A stretch of DNA of 64,000 nucleotides, taken from the NCBI RefSeq assembly GCF_900169485.1, contig NZ_LT821227.1, positions 868,001 to 932,000 on the forward strand, given 5' to 3'. Shown piece after piece: positions 44,101 to 52,337 of this stretch (its first letter is position 1; every line of letters begins with the position of its first letter). A program made the position numbers and the translations under genes. The notes under the pieces were generated by a model. It did no database searches and was not told the DNA's origin. It was given only the letters and a program-made list of their open reading frames with translations. The DNA comes from Phoenicibacter congonensis. Lineage in GTDB: Bacteria > Actinomycetota > Coriobacteriia > Coriobacteriales > Eggerthellaceae.

Positions 44101-44923
44101 GCTCCTCTAAGATGCCCCAGCCGTCCCCGTCGGTGGTGATGGAGCCAGCCACGTCCGTGAGGCCCGAGTTGCGGTACACGGTGTAGACCGCGCCCTCCAC
44201 GGAGTAGAGCGGGTTGCCCTCGCACATCTCCTCGTTGGCCGTGACCTTCACCAGGTCGATGTTGCCGTAGGGGGTATACTTGAACGAGAGGATGATCTGG
44301 GTGCCAGCTCCGGTGTAGAGCTGGAACGCCTCGAAGTTCGAGGGAACGTCGGCCGTTCTCGCGGCGATGAGGCGTCCCGTTGCGTTCGAGTTGATCATGC
44401 TTCCGTCGGCACCGAAGCCGATGACGTTCTTCCTAGCCCAGCTCTTGAAGTCGGCGTTGCAGCCGTAGAGCGCGTACGAGCCGTCGGAGGTGTACGTGTC
44501 GGACACGAGGATGTGGGCGCAGGCCGCGTAGCGTGACGCCGTCATCTCGGTGCCGTCGTACCACTTGTCCGGCCATAGGCTCGCATCGAAGCCGGGGCTC
44601 CCGTAGGCGAACCAGAGGTCCGCCACCACCTCGGCGTTGCGCCCGGAGGGGGCGTCGATGGAGCTCTTGGCGTAGCTGCCGGGAGAAGGCGTTGCCGATT
44701 GGGGGTCGGCGCAGTAGGCCATCTCGCCGTCGGCCTCCATCCAGGTGGTGTGGTATCCGCCGTAGTGGATCTTGCCGCCCGTCGTGAGGTTCGCGCTCTC
44801 GGCGGCATAGGCGCTTTTGCCCTGGACGCCGAGCGTCCCGAGCGCCGATGCCAGGGCGATGAGCGCGGCGAGCATGCATCGTAGGGCCTTGGAGGCGAGC
44901 GCTGCTTCAGTGATGTCTTTCAT
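41156..44923 (-). CDS. Large Cna-B/VaFE-repeat wall-anchored adhesin
   Basis: 1255 aa. Signal peptide about 1-40 (LAALIALASALGTLGVQGKSAYA). The N-terminal domain has YCADPQSATPSPGSY, similar to thioester-type adhesin heads. Many SpaA/Cna-B Ig-like repeats follow (GDYWVKETKQAPG, GDYTLKEVQAPYGY, GSYHIQEVEAPDGY), then two VaFE-type repeats (TIQYTGLIPGNEYT, TVAYTGLTPGNAYK), the sorting signal YPKTG (1199-1203), a membrane helix and an acidic tail. Isopeptide-stabilised stalks of this kind carry adhesins away from the cell. Its place between the VirB6 region and a sortase suggests mating-pair adhesion, like PrgB or Cna-type proteins of Gram-positive ICEs. Confidence 0.9.
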   Translation of the reverse strand: MKDITEAALASKALRCMLAALIALASALGTLGVQGKSAYAAESANLTTGGKIHYGGYHTTWMEADGEMAYCADPQSATPSPGSYAKSSIDAPSGRNAEVVADLWFAYGSPGFDASLWPDKWYDGTEMTASRYAACAHILVSDTYTSDGSYALYGCNADFKSWARKNVIGFGADGSMINSNATGRLIAARTADVPSNFEAFQLYTGAGTQIILSFKYTPYGNIDLVKVTANEEMCEGNPLYSVEGAVYTVYRNSGLTDVAGSITTDGDGWGILEELEPGDYWVKETKQAPGHAIDPTVYPVKVASDETARVNGQTVSDIPQSDPVGMLVGKVDADTGESRPQGDATLEGALFTVRYFAGDYTDAASAEASGEPSRTWVFETDVDGFAYLSDEYKHSGDPLYYQTNGDASIPLGTVLIQETRAPQGYNLDDGHGGDPKVFCVRITPDGAVGESVYTYNTPKVPDTVKRGDFRLVKEVPVTVYDEPDGDMPQEVVRVLVPGVKFELYNDSENAVLSPVTGKLVEPGDRVCTITVDDNGLATTKDDNASVNGWSKPADWTGALAYGTYRVHEVIPQDVADAFKAEWGKTLLPVEDWKTTIREEGQYLPPQLVNDHIPQTPLKVVKVDAETGGQVPLPVSFQLEDQNGDLVTYTSHYPVEETIDTWTANERGELTLPMLLEEGDYTLKEVQAPYGYVKELEGKAFHVGAAYNGWDDPLVIEFANMPQKATITVAKTDSITGDAVNESVYIVKAAETIATPDGTIRAHEGEIVATLTTGDDGKATTPEFYLGSYTVYEAKAKDGFALDVVEKTVALEYAGQDVSVYDHEEAVTDEPTTPSIKKVDALDPEKALAGAKFHVWNDEGTFDEELATNENGVISLAYAKHGSYHIQEVEAPDGYVIADLDDEGNPTVIDFKVNDQGMIEWDESGAMAQSHEFELENMPKTMKTIAADSESGTHESQAREDITIVDTIQYTGLIPGNEYTACGTLMDKATGEAALDDEGNAITSSTTFTAKESCGTVDVTFIFKGATLAGKQLVAFEAMEFEGAEYMVHADIDDVDQTVSVVDIATQARDGETGTNVGTIGENVKLIDTVAYTGLTPGNAYKLFTMLMDKETGNPTMGDDGLPIVGTTEFTPETHDGTIDVEIEIDTRDLAGHDIVFFEKLSDAEENIIATHEDIDDEGQTVSFPEPEPVPEPENPGKGYPKTGAFAEVDPATASVAVMLLCGAAGATYAYIRRARKQADAISEMEKEVLEASDED

Positions 44924-44934
44924 CTTTCGCCTCC

Positions 44935-45402
44935 TTAGCGCGCGACGGGCTCGGCGCGGCGAGCCTCGCGGTCCTGGTTGGCCGACGCCTCGCGGGCGTC
45001 CCTGGCCTTGTCGTCGAGCGAGGCGAGGTAGGCCTCGCGGCCCTTGCTGATCGCCTCCTTGAGCTGTGCTGGCATGACCTTGACGATGTCCTTGACCTGC
45101 TTCCCGTCCTCGTCGAGGACAGGATTCCCGTCGGCGTCGAGGGCGTCCTTCTTGAGCCAGACCTCCTTGTCCGCCAGAAGCGGGATGTCGCGGAAGTTCT
45201 CGCCCTTGAAGCGTGAGGGGTTCACGAACAGGGGCGTGAACTGGTAGTAGCTGACGTCCACTCCGTCGATGATGGTGCCCTTCGGCAGCGTCACCGAGTT
45301 GAACGTCTTGGTCTCGCCTGTCTTGCGGTCTGGGTACTCGATGTTCTCCCTCACGAAGTTCTTGTGCACGGTGACGTAGACGTTCTTCTTGTTATCTTCC
45401 AT
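44935..45402 (-). CDS. Conserved ICE protein in the transfer operon
   Basis: 155-aa soluble protein (NVYVTVHKNFVREN, TLPKGTIIDGVDVSYYQFTP, SRFKGENFRDIPLLADKEVW) with a charged, Arg/Ala-rich C-terminal helix. The start at 45402 has AAAGGAGCACTCAC; the frame upstream is not conserved. It lies between the VirB6-like gene and the adhesin and carries the repeated leader L2. The N-terminus is beta-rich and recalls single-strand-binding or DNA-binding OB folds, but I do not recognise the family. Confidence 0.65.
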   Translation of the reverse strand: MEDNKKNVYVTVHKNFVRENIEYPDRKTGETKTFNSVTLPKGTIIDGVDVSYYQFTPLFVNPSRFKGENFRDIPLLADKEVWLKKDALDADGNPVLDEDGKQVKDIVKVMPAQLKEAISKGREAYLASLDDKARDAREASANQDREARRAEPVAR

Positions 45403-45458
45403 GTGAGTGCTCCTTTGCATCTCTTGTCGATCTCTGGGCGCGGCGTTGTTTGGAGGTT
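45403..45458 (-). promoter_or_regulatory. Conserved leader L2
   Basis: AACCTCCAA, then a GC-rich stretch, then GAGATGCAAAGGAG and the start codon of the 155-aa protein. Same arrangement as L1, L3 and L4. Confidence 0.55.
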
Positions 45459-45531
45459 CGCCGCATCTTTCTGCCTTAGCGTTTACCACCCGATTCCATA
45501 GGCACCACCTCCTCTCAGATCGTCCTAGTCA

Positions 45532-46536
45532 TCAGAAACCGCTCACGATGTCGCGCGCCCAGGCACCGCTCTTCACGAGCGAGAGCACGAGCAGGATGCA
45601 CATGGCGAGGTACTGGAGCGCGTAGGTGAGCCCGTTCGCGATGGCGTCGATGGGCGTCCCCGTTTCGGGGTTCACGGCGACGATGCCGCCCAGGATCACG
45701 GGGAAGCTGATGAGCAGGATCAGGATGATGAGGCCCGCTATGCAGACCGCCCCGAAGCTCTTCAGGTACCCGAGACCGATCTGGCGCGTCTGGTCGAAGC
45801 CCAGGAACGCCAGCGGTATCGGCGAGAAGGCCGCCATGATGTAGAGCTGTATCGCTCGCGCCCAGCAGACGACGAGCGCCACGATGTAGGCGATGAGCAC
45901 GACGAGCCAGCTGATTATCGCGACTATCAGGAGCGCCAAGAGAGCAGACAGGTCATCGTCGCCGGTGACGATGGACACCACCGTCATGTCGAGAGCGCCG
46001 CCCGTCCCGAACAACCCCTCCACGCGGTCTATCGCGAGCCCTATCACCTCGTAGATAGCGGCCATGAGGTCGAAGGAGTGCTGGATCAAGAACAGGAACA
46101 CGGCGAAGAACACGAGGAGGAACACGACCTCCTTCACTCCCGGCAGCGACTGGTTACCGTCCATGCGCTGCGAGATCTCGATGAGCTTCAAGGTGAACAC
46201 GAGCCCGAGCACCCCGCAGCCTATCGGCAGCACCGCCACCTGCCAGACGCCGCGCGCGATGTCGTACATCGACACGTCGCCAGCGCTCGTGAGCATCGTC
46301 TCGAAGGGAGCCGAGAGTACGCCGTTCGCGCCGATCGATCGCATGACATCGGTCTGCGCCGCGAAGATCCAGTTGCACCAGTCGCGCAGCACCCCGCAGA
46401 GCCATGCGTTGATGTCGTCTGCGATCGAGCCCCATGCGAAGTGCGTCGGGATGAGGAGCGCCGAGAGGAGTGCGAAGGCGGCCGCGAAGGCCAGTATGAA
46501 CCGTCTGCTTGAGACGAGGCTTCCTAGCTTCTCCAT
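45532..46536 (-). CDS. VirB6/TrbL-like conjugation membrane protein
   Basis: 334-aa polytopic membrane protein. The N-terminal signal-anchor (RRFILAFAAAFALLSALLIP) is followed by an extracellular Trp/Cys segment and about six further helices (VVFLLVFFAVFLFLIQ, LLALLIVAIISWLVVLIAYI, AGLIILILLISFPVILGGIV). The motif AAFSPIPLAFLGFDQTRQIG is typical of TrbL/VirB6 channel proteins. It probably forms the inner-membrane pore with VirB4 and PrgI. The ATG at 46536 follows the stop of the preceding lipoprotein-like gene by 5 bp. Confidence 0.85.
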   Translation of the reverse strand: MEKLGSLVSSRRFILAFAAAFALLSALLIPTHFAWGSIADDINAWLCGVLRDWCNWIFAAQTDVMRSIGANGVLSAPFETMLTSAGDVSMYDIARGVWQVAVLPIGCGVLGLVFTLKLIEISQRMDGNQSLPGVKEVVFLLVFFAVFLFLIQHSFDLMAAIYEVIGLAIDRVEGLFGTGGALDMTVVSIVTGDDDLSALLALLIVAIISWLVVLIAYIVALVVCWARAIQLYIMAAFSPIPLAFLGFDQTRQIGLGYLKSFGAVCIAGLIILILLISFPVILGGIVAVNPETGTPIDAIANGLTYALQYLAMCILLVLSLVKSGAWARDIVSGF

Positions 46537-46541
46537 CGGGA

Positions 46542-47285
46542 TCAGAGCGCCTCGATTGTGCCGTCGGATGCGCGCGTGACCGAGATCATGGTCGATGCGC
46601 CATCGTCGAGCGTGAACGTGGTTGTCGCAGCTCCGCTCGCGTAGTCTATCCACGCCTCGGCGTCCCAGATGGCACGGCTGGCGTTGGGCGAGACCGCCGC
46701 CGCCCGTGCGGACACGGCTGCCTCGATCTTGGCGGCCTCTACCCCCATGGCCTCCTCCAGCTTGGAGGTGACGCCCATGAACGAAAGCGTCCTCTCGCCG
46801 AGGAGCACCTTCTTGTACGAGCATGCGAGCGCATCAGTCCTCAAAACGGTGTCCGCGCCTTCGGTGGCCACGGTAACGAGATAGGGACTTGCGGCCTCGG
46901 TCAGCGACTTCGAGGCGAGCACGGTCGCCGTTAAGGTCGTGTCGGTCGCCTCTTCTGTGTCGAGCGTCCAGTAGGTGACGTTTGTCTGGCCGTCCTTCGC
47001 CTCGACGAATGCGCCCTTGACGATGGAGAGCGTGTAGGTGGGATCTTCTATGCCCGTCCAGGAGGTGCCGACGAGCGCTTCCAGTCCTGCCGTCGCATCC
47101 GTGCGCCCTTCTGCAGGTGCGCCTTGCTGGGACGCAGATGATCCTTCCTTCTCGACGGCCTCGATGGCAGAATTTGTGCTTTCAACGTCCTCGCGGGCGA
47201 GCGAGCATCGTGCCACGCCCGACCCGATCAGCAGCAGCACGGCGATGACGGCGGCTGCGAACATGAGCTTGTTCTTCTTCGACAT
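46542..47285 (-). CDS. Secreted/membrane-anchored transfer protein
   Basis: 247-aa protein with an N-terminal hydrophobic segment (KLMFAAAVIAVLLLIGSGVARC, residues about 6-27; the Cys could be lipidated). A mature domain follows with GTSWTGIEDPTYTLSIVKGAF and TMISVTRASDGTIEAL, beta-rich. GGAAGAGGAA precedes the ATG. It sits between the NlpC/P60 hydrolase and VirB6 genes (13 and 5 bp gaps), where Tn1549-like elements carry a DUF-type envelope protein. Likely an extracytoplasmic channel component; no exact family assigned. Confidence 0.7.
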   Translation of the reverse strand: MSKKNKLMFAAAVIAVLLLIGSGVARCSLAREDVESTNSAIEAVEKEGSSASQQGAPAEGRTDATAGLEALVGTSWTGIEDPTYTLSIVKGAFVEAKDGQTNVTYWTLDTEEATDTTLTATVLASKSLTEAASPYLVTVATEGADTVLRTDALACSYKKVLLGERTLSFMGVTSKLEEAMGVEAAKIEAAVSARAAAVSPNASRAIWDAEAWIDYASGAATTTFTLDDGASTMISVTRASDGTIEAL

Positions 47286-47298
47286 TTCCTCTTCCTTC

Positions 47299-48933
47299 CT
47301 ATCTGATCTTGATGGCGCTCGTGAAGTACGACGCGCCGCTTGCAATCGTGCAGGCCGCGCCTGTGTGCGGCTCGTGGATGTATCGGTCGTCCCCGATGTA
47401 GATGCCCACGTGCCCGGGCCTCCACAGGATGTCGCCGGGCGTGGCCTCCGACACCGGGACCTTGCGGCCGAACGCCGCCTGGTCCTCTGAGTTTCGCGGG
47501 ATCGCGATGCCCGCCTGCCGGTAGCAGTACTGGGTGAGCCCCGAGCAGTCGAGGCCGACCCCGGGCGTGGTGCCGCCCCACACGTAGGGCACGCCGAGCT
47601 GGCTGTAGGCGGCGGCGACGATCGCGTCTGCCGAGAGAGCTCCGCCCTCAAGGTCCTCGACCGTCATCGAGTCGAACCTGCGCAGGTTGTACGCGTCGAG
47701 CGCCGCCTTGAGCGATTCGACGTAGGACGATGACGTCGCCCATCCCGCGTCCTTGAGCCCCTCTGCCATCTTGTCGGAGGAGTGCTCTGCGACAGCCTGC
47801 CTGATGAGGGCGTTGTTCCTGTAGTGGGCGGCCTGGAGGAACACGCGGCTCCTGAAGCGTATGCACTCGACGTCTCCCTTGAAGACCGTGAAGTATGCGG
47901 TGATCGTGGATATCTGCCCGGGCGTGTACTCCTCATGTGTCGTCCACCCGGCCTTGCCCGCCACCTCCGGTGCCGAGGCGAAAGATGACGCCCACTTCAT
48001 CCCGAAGAGGTTGTGGTCGCGCGTCGCGAGCTGGCTCATGGTCTCTCCCTGGCCGGACTCGCAGATGATCTGCGCGATGGTGCACCCGGCGGGGTGTCCG
48101 AACTCCTCCTGGCAGCGTATGGCCTCCTCGACCATCTCGTAGGTGATGTAGGGCGGAAGCCCCTCCATGGAGCGCTTCTTGTCCTCGGCGTCCCAGAACC
48201 CGAAAAGCGCCGATACGATCTGGCCGACGAGGAGCGCGACGAGCACGAAGGCAATGATGCCTGCGAGCACGCCTCCGGCGGTCGCGATCCCGCTTCCGCC
48301 GACGGCACCGGCGATGGCGGTGCTGCCCGATGCTGATGCCGCCGTCTTCGCGGCACCGCCTGCTGCCTGTGCGGACGCTTGCGCCGCGCGGGCCTGTCCC
48401 GGGGCCGCTGACGCAGAGGATGCCTTGCCCGCTCCTGCGGCACCGGCGCTCTTGCCCTTCGCGGTCCCTGCGCCCTTGCCGCCCTTGGATGCGCGCACAG
48501 CTCCCTTCGCCTTGCGCTCCCGTGCTGCTGCGATGCCGCGCTTTGCGCCCTTCCCGGCGTCGTATGCGCCCTGCGCGCCCTCGAACTCGTCGGTGTCGTC
48601 GAGCTCGGACACCGCCTGGCGCTCCAGCACCTGGCGCACCTTGAGCCGCCCGTTCGTCTCGTCCGCCACATGTGGTGTACCCTCTGATGGCCCCTGGGCC
48701 GAGGCTGGCTTATTTCCTGCGCTTGCGGAGGCCGCCGCCCTTGCCTTGCGGGGGTTTCCCTTTGCGCCTTCCTTCGGGCGGCGCGTGCCGAGGGCGTCCT
48801 CCCTGCTCGCGAGCGTGGAGAGGCTCTGGGCCTCGTCGTCTTTCACGATTCCCGAGTTCACGGCGTCGACCTTCTCCGCCGTGACGATGTCGGCGATGGT
48901 GGAGCGATCCTTGTCGAGTTCTCTCGGATCCAT
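47299..48933 (-). CDS. Bifunctional peptidoglycan hydrolase of the conjugation system
   Basis: 544 aa. The cytoplasmic N-terminus (1-205) is Ala/Lys-rich. A membrane helix (about 215-245) leads to an N-acetylglucosaminidase-like domain (about 260-415, candidate catalytic E292 in CESGQGETMS, HNLFGMKW) and an NlpC/P60 endopeptidase (about 430-544: C463 in LDCSGLTQYC, H508 in RPGHVGIYIG, H520 in YIHEP). It opens the wall locally for the transfer channel, as CwlT/TcpG-type proteins do. The stop of VirB4 immediately precedes it. Confidence 0.92.
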   Translation of the reverse strand: MDPRELDKDRSTIADIVTAEKVDAVNSGIVKDDEAQSLSTLASREDALGTRRPKEGAKGNPRKARAAASASAGNKPASAQGPSEGTPHVADETNGRLKVRQVLERQAVSELDDTDEFEGAQGAYDAGKGAKRGIAAARERKAKGAVRASKGGKGAGTAKGKSAGAAGAGKASSASAAPGQARAAQASAQAAGGAAKTAASASGSTAIAGAVGGSGIATAGGVLAGIIAFVLVALLVGQIVSALFGFWDAEDKKRSMEGLPPYITYEMVEEAIRCQEEFGHPAGCTIAQIICESGQGETMSQLATRDHNLFGMKWASSFASAPEVAGKAGWTTHEEYTPGQISTITAYFTVFKGDVECIRFRSRVFLQAAHYRNNALIRQAVAEHSSDKMAEGLKDAGWATSSSYVESLKAALDAYNLRRFDSMTVEDLEGGALSADAIVAAAYSQLGVPYVWGGTTPGVGLDCSGLTQYCYRQAGIAIPRNSEDQAAFGRKVPVSEATPGDILWRPGHVGIYIGDDRYIHEPHTGAACTIASGASYFTSAIKIR

Positions 48934-51528
48934 CTAGCTTCGGCTTTTCTTTGCGTTTGACTCGAAGGCATGGGCGCGCTTCAGCTGCGCGATCTCCTCG
49001 GGCTTGGTGTTCCACAGGTCGTAGAGCGCGCCTTTTGGGAAGTCGTCCCGGATGGGCACGCGCGCGCCACCAGCGACGAGCAGCCCCTCTCCGGCCTTGA
49101 TGGACTCGTCGATGTACTCCTTTTCCGCAGCAGAGAGGGAGAGCATGTCCGCCCATGCGGCGAGGTCTTGGCTCGCCTGCTTGTGCAGCAGCATGAAATC
49201 CGAGTTCAGCACCATGGTGCGGGCGCGCTCGTGGGTGAGCATGTGGGAGGTGTTCTGCGAGATGCCGGTGCAGATGAGGTTGAACTTGCGCCCCTCCGCC
49301 CAGAACTTCGCGAAGTAGTCGATGATGGTCGGGTGTCCGAAGAGCGACTGCACCTCGTCGATGTAGAGCCAGGTGGTGATGCCCCGCTCGAAGTTCGCGT
49401 ACATCCGGTTGCGCACCGCCTCAAGCGCGGTGAGCATGCCGAACACCCGCATGTTGGTTGAGAGGTCGTGCAGATCGATGTTGGTGATGCGGTTGTCGAA
49501 GCCCACGTTGGACTGGCGGTTGAAGAAGGAGAGCGCGCCTGTGACGTATCGCTCGTACCTGAGCGCGATGTCTCGCGCCTCGGTCTCGGGCTGGCCGCTC
49601 AGTATCTCGTGGAAGTCGGAAAGCGTCGGCACGCCCTGCCCGTCGGCGCACTTGGAGTATGCCGCCTCGACGCATCTCGTGATGATCGACTTGTCGGCTT
49701 CGGGAAGGCCTTCCGAGGACTCCGCCATCATCGCGCTTGAGAGAGCCAGGAACGCGTCGATCTTGAACGCGAGCTGGGCAGCGTCCGCGCGACCCTCCAC
49801 GTCCGAGAGGTCGAAGGGGTTGAGCGCGGTGTCCGCGTCGGGGGCGAGCCGGACGTTCACGCCGCCCAAGGCCTCGATGAGGTTTCCGTACTCGCCAGCG
49901 GGGTCGAAGATGATGATCTCGTCCTCCGGATAGGCGAGCACTGTATTGGTGATCTCGCGTTTCACGGAGAAGGACTTCCCGGAGCCGGGCTTGCCGCAGA
50001 CGAACCCCATGGGGGAAGCGAGCTTCTTGCGGTTGCATATGACGAGGTTGCCCGACTGCTTGGACTGCCCGTAGTAGCCCCCGCCCTCCTGGTTGAGCTC
50101 TAGCGAGGCGAAGGGCATCTGCATGGCTATCTGGCCCGTGGTGAGGTAGCGGGTGACGTCGATGTGGTTCATGCCCAAGGGGAGCACCGAGTTCAGCGCC
50201 TGGCGCTGCCGGTAGTAGAGCGGCTCTATACCGAGCGAGTTGCCCTGACCGATCGACACGATCTGGTCGATCTGGCGCTCAAGTGCATCAACAGTATCGG
50301 CGTAGGTGTAGATGAGGCCGGTGTAGGTGAAGAGGCGCTCGTTCTTGTTGCGAAGGAAGTCCAAGAGCTCCTCGGCCTCCTCCTTGGAGTAGCGCAGCTC
50401 CGGAGGCAGGATCGTATAGTCGTAGCCCTTCTTCATAGCGCTCATCTGCTCGTCGATGATCTCCTTGTCCATCCAGTCGAGCTGGCGCTTCACGAGCGCG
50501 AGGGCGTCGGACTGCGCGATGGGATGGATGTGCAGGTTCACCGAGAGCGGCATGGGAAGGTCGATGATCTTGGCGAGGTAGTCGTCTTCGAGCATCGAGC
50601 CGAACGTGCGGATGGAGACCACGCAGCCGTAGGCGTCGTCCACCCGGAATATGTCTGCCCTGCCGTGCGGCTTGAAGTCGATGAGCGCTGGCGCTATGAG
50701 GTCTTTTGTCCTCGTGTTGGACACGGGGCTCACCTTGTCCCAGTCAAACGTGAAGGGTGATTTCGGGCGCAGCTGCGACTGGATCGCCTCGATGCGCTCG
50801 GTGCCGTTCAGGGCGTGCGCCTCGCAGCGGATGCGCGAGAGCGTGTCGATGACGTCGCCCTTTATGCGGGAGAGCTTCGGCACCGCCTCCCAGACGTCGT
50901 CTGCGCCCACCATGTAGGTGAGATAGCGGTGGCGCGTGAGGTTGGAGACCCCCTCTCTCATCTTGTCGTTGAGGATCCGGTTGTACTCCCTGGCGTACTT
51001 CTCCGTGTCGGGGTCGGACGCCTTGAAGAAGCGCTTCTTGCCGATCTCCTCGTCGGGGATGGGGACGTTTGCGATCGTGAGCTGTACGCAGGAGTCCGCT
51101 CCGAAGTAGTTGTAGAGCGATGAGAGCACGGTGAAGATGTTCTGCTGGTTCTCGCGGCGCGCCGACTGGTAGGAGATGTCCGAGAACTCGATCGTCTGCG
51201 AGAAGAGCCCTTCCTCTACCTGGGCTATGCCGTCCTTGTAGATGGCGTCGTAGCCGATGTAGGAGGCGGTCTCGCCCGCCTGGGCGCGCGCCTTCTTCTG
51301 TCGCTTGAGCTTCTCCTCGTGGGTCTTCTTGGATCGGTCCGACTTGCTGGCAGAGCCCATCAGCTGCTTAATGAAGCTCGACGAGCCCGACCTCTCGCGC
51401 TTGGCCTTCGCCCGCGCTGCGCGCTCGGATCTGATGCGCGCCTTCGCGAGCCTCTTCTCAGCCTTGAGCCTCTCCTTGTCGCTCGCTCTCTCTTTCCTTG
51501 CACTTTTCGCATTCTCTCGTTGGCTCAT
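48934..51528 (-). CDS. virB4: VirB4/TraE-type conjugation ATPase
   Basis: 864-aa ATPase that powers the type IV secretion channel. The N-terminus (1-85) is extremely basic. The CagE/TrbE-like domain follows, and the C-terminal RecA-like domain contains Walker A GKPGSGKS (512-519), Walker B TWLYIDEVQSLF and QNTSHML. GGAGCAGAGG precedes the ATG. Its first 71 bases overlap the end of the PrgI-type gene in another frame. The protein is full length. Confidence 0.93.
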   Translation of the reverse strand: MSQRENAKSARKERASDKERLKAEKRLAKARIRSERAARAKAKRERSGSSSFIKQLMGSASKSDRSKKTHEEKLKRQKKARAQAGETASYIGYDAIYKDGIAQVEEGLFSQTIEFSDISYQSARRENQQNIFTVLSSLYNYFGADSCVQLTIANVPIPDEEIGKKRFFKASDPDTEKYAREYNRILNDKMREGVSNLTRHRYLTYMVGADDVWEAVPKLSRIKGDVIDTLSRIRCEAHALNGTERIEAIQSQLRPKSPFTFDWDKVSPVSNTRTKDLIAPALIDFKPHGRADIFRVDDAYGCVVSIRTFGSMLEDDYLAKIIDLPMPLSVNLHIHPIAQSDALALVKRQLDWMDKEIIDEQMSAMKKGYDYTILPPELRYSKEEAEELLDFLRNKNERLFTYTGLIYTYADTVDALERQIDQIVSIGQGNSLGIEPLYYRQRQALNSVLPLGMNHIDVTRYLTTGQIAMQMPFASLELNQEGGGYYGQSKQSGNLVICNRKKLASPMGFVCGKPGSGKSFSVKREITNTVLAYPEDEIIIFDPAGEYGNLIEALGGVNVRLAPDADTALNPFDLSDVEGRADAAQLAFKIDAFLALSSAMMAESSEGLPEADKSIITRCVEAAYSKCADGQGVPTLSDFHEILSGQPETEARDIALRYERYVTGALSFFNRQSNVGFDNRITNIDLHDLSTNMRVFGMLTALEAVRNRMYANFERGITTWLYIDEVQSLFGHPTIIDYFAKFWAEGRKFNLICTGISQNTSHMLTHERARTMVLNSDFMLLHKQASQDLAAWADMLSLSAAEKEYIDESIKAGEGLLVAGGARVPIRDDFPKGALYDLWNTKPEEIAQLKRAHAFESNAKKSRS

Positions 51529-51916
51529 TGGCCTCTGCTCCTTTTCGTCTTGCGATCCTCTTCGCCCTGCGCGTGGGCCTTCCCGCCTCGGTGCGCGGGA
51601 GCGCCTTGTCTGCCGGGCTCTCGTAGAGGAGCCTCTGGTCTTTCAGGTGGTGGTTGATCAGAAGGGGCGCGAACTTCTCGGCGCGCATCCCGAACGGCCG
51701 CCAGAACCCGGCGAGCCAGAAGGGTATGGATGCGCACATGACGGGGAACGCCGCGTCGGCGACCTCTATGCCGACCCAGAAGTGGCATATCGCCGCCACG
51801 AGGATCGCCGATCCGAAGCCGCCCGCCACGCACGCGAGCGTGCGGAAGGAGAGCTTCCCGACGATCTTCTCCTCGTACTCGCCGATGTCCTTCTGAACGG
51901 GGATCTGAAGCGACAT
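51458..51916 (-). CDS. PrgI-family conjugation membrane protein
   Basis: 152-aa protein with two central membrane helices (about 29-46 and 50-70, LACVAGGFGSAILVAAICHF, AAFPVMCASIPFWLAGFW) after the family start MSLQIPVQKDIGEYEEKIVGKLSFR. PrgI proteins sit directly before VirB4 in Gram-positive elements and help form the channel. The C-terminal 45 residues are charged and lie in the overlap with virB4 (71 bp, out of frame). Confidence 0.88.
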   Translation of the reverse strand: MSLQIPVQKDIGEYEEKIVGKLSFRTLACVAGGFGSAILVAAICHFWVGIEVADAAFPVMCASIPFWLAGFWRPFGMRAEKFAPLLINHHLKDQRLLYESPADKALPRTEAGRPTRRAKRIARRKGAEANEPTRECEKCKERESERQGEAQG

Positions 51917-51931
51917 GGCCTGTCACCTGCC

Positions 51932-52147
51932 TTAGGCTGGCAGCCAGGACGTGTCGAGCATCCCGAAGTAGACCGCTGCGGCGATGATGATCGCGCCGCC
52001 AGCGATGGTGGATATTGCGGAGGCAATCTGGCTGCCTCCCTGCTGCTCTCGTATGGCGAGGCCGAGCGAGACCGCGCCCCAGACGACCAGGAAGCCGCCG
52101 AGGAAGGTCACGCAGCCCGATACGAGGCTGATGATGTTTGCGAGCAT
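51932..52147 (-). CDS. Maff2-like small membrane protein (VirB2-like position)
   Basis: 71 aa with two hydrophobic helices separated by a short charged loop (SGCVTFLGGFLVVWGAVSLG, then AISTIAGGAIIIAAAVYFG). Size, topology and place between VirD4 and PrgI match the Maff2 family of Tn1549-like elements, which may act as pilin-like or channel subunits. The leader L3 with AAAGGAACACCCAC precedes the ATG. Confidence 0.78.
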   Translation of the reverse strand: MLANIISLVSGCVTFLGGFLVVWGAVSLGLAIREQQGGSQIASAISTIAGGAIIIAAAVYFGMLDTSWLPA

Positions 52148-52199
52148 GTGGGTGTTCCTTTGCATCTCGATTCGCCCGCGCCTGCGGTACTTGGAGGTT
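52148..52199 (-). promoter_or_regulatory. Conserved leader L3
   Basis: AACCTCCAAGTACCGC, GC-rich stretch, GAGATGCAAAGGAA, then the ATG of the Maff2-like gene. Nearly the same first 16 bases recur in L4 96 bp further upstream. Confidence 0.55.
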
Positions 52200-52241
52200 C
52201 CAGGTGGCGGGCTGATGGTAGAATTTCGGGTCGAGGGGCAC

Positions 52242-52295
52242 GTGCGTGCTCCCTTGCATCTCGGCTGCGACGGCCGGTCGCGGTACTTGGAGGTT
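52242..52295 (-). promoter_or_regulatory. Conserved leader L4 (tandem copy)
   Basis: AACCTCCAAGTACCGC ... GAGATGCAAGGGAGCACGCAC followed by a GTG. The frame that follows (VPLDPKFYHQPATWNLQV) looks non-genuine. This is probably a tandem copy of the leader that lost its gene, or a very short upstream open reading frame. Confidence 0.45.
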
Positions 52296-52337
52296 CTGCC
52301 CCGGCCCTTGGGTCTAGGCACCTGTCGCAGCCATTGC

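Noticed and set aside
52185-52241. Short frame after leader L4 (GTG start) as a small gene
   Set aside because: The frame continues out of phase through the Maff2-like gene with biased composition; more likely a duplicated leader.
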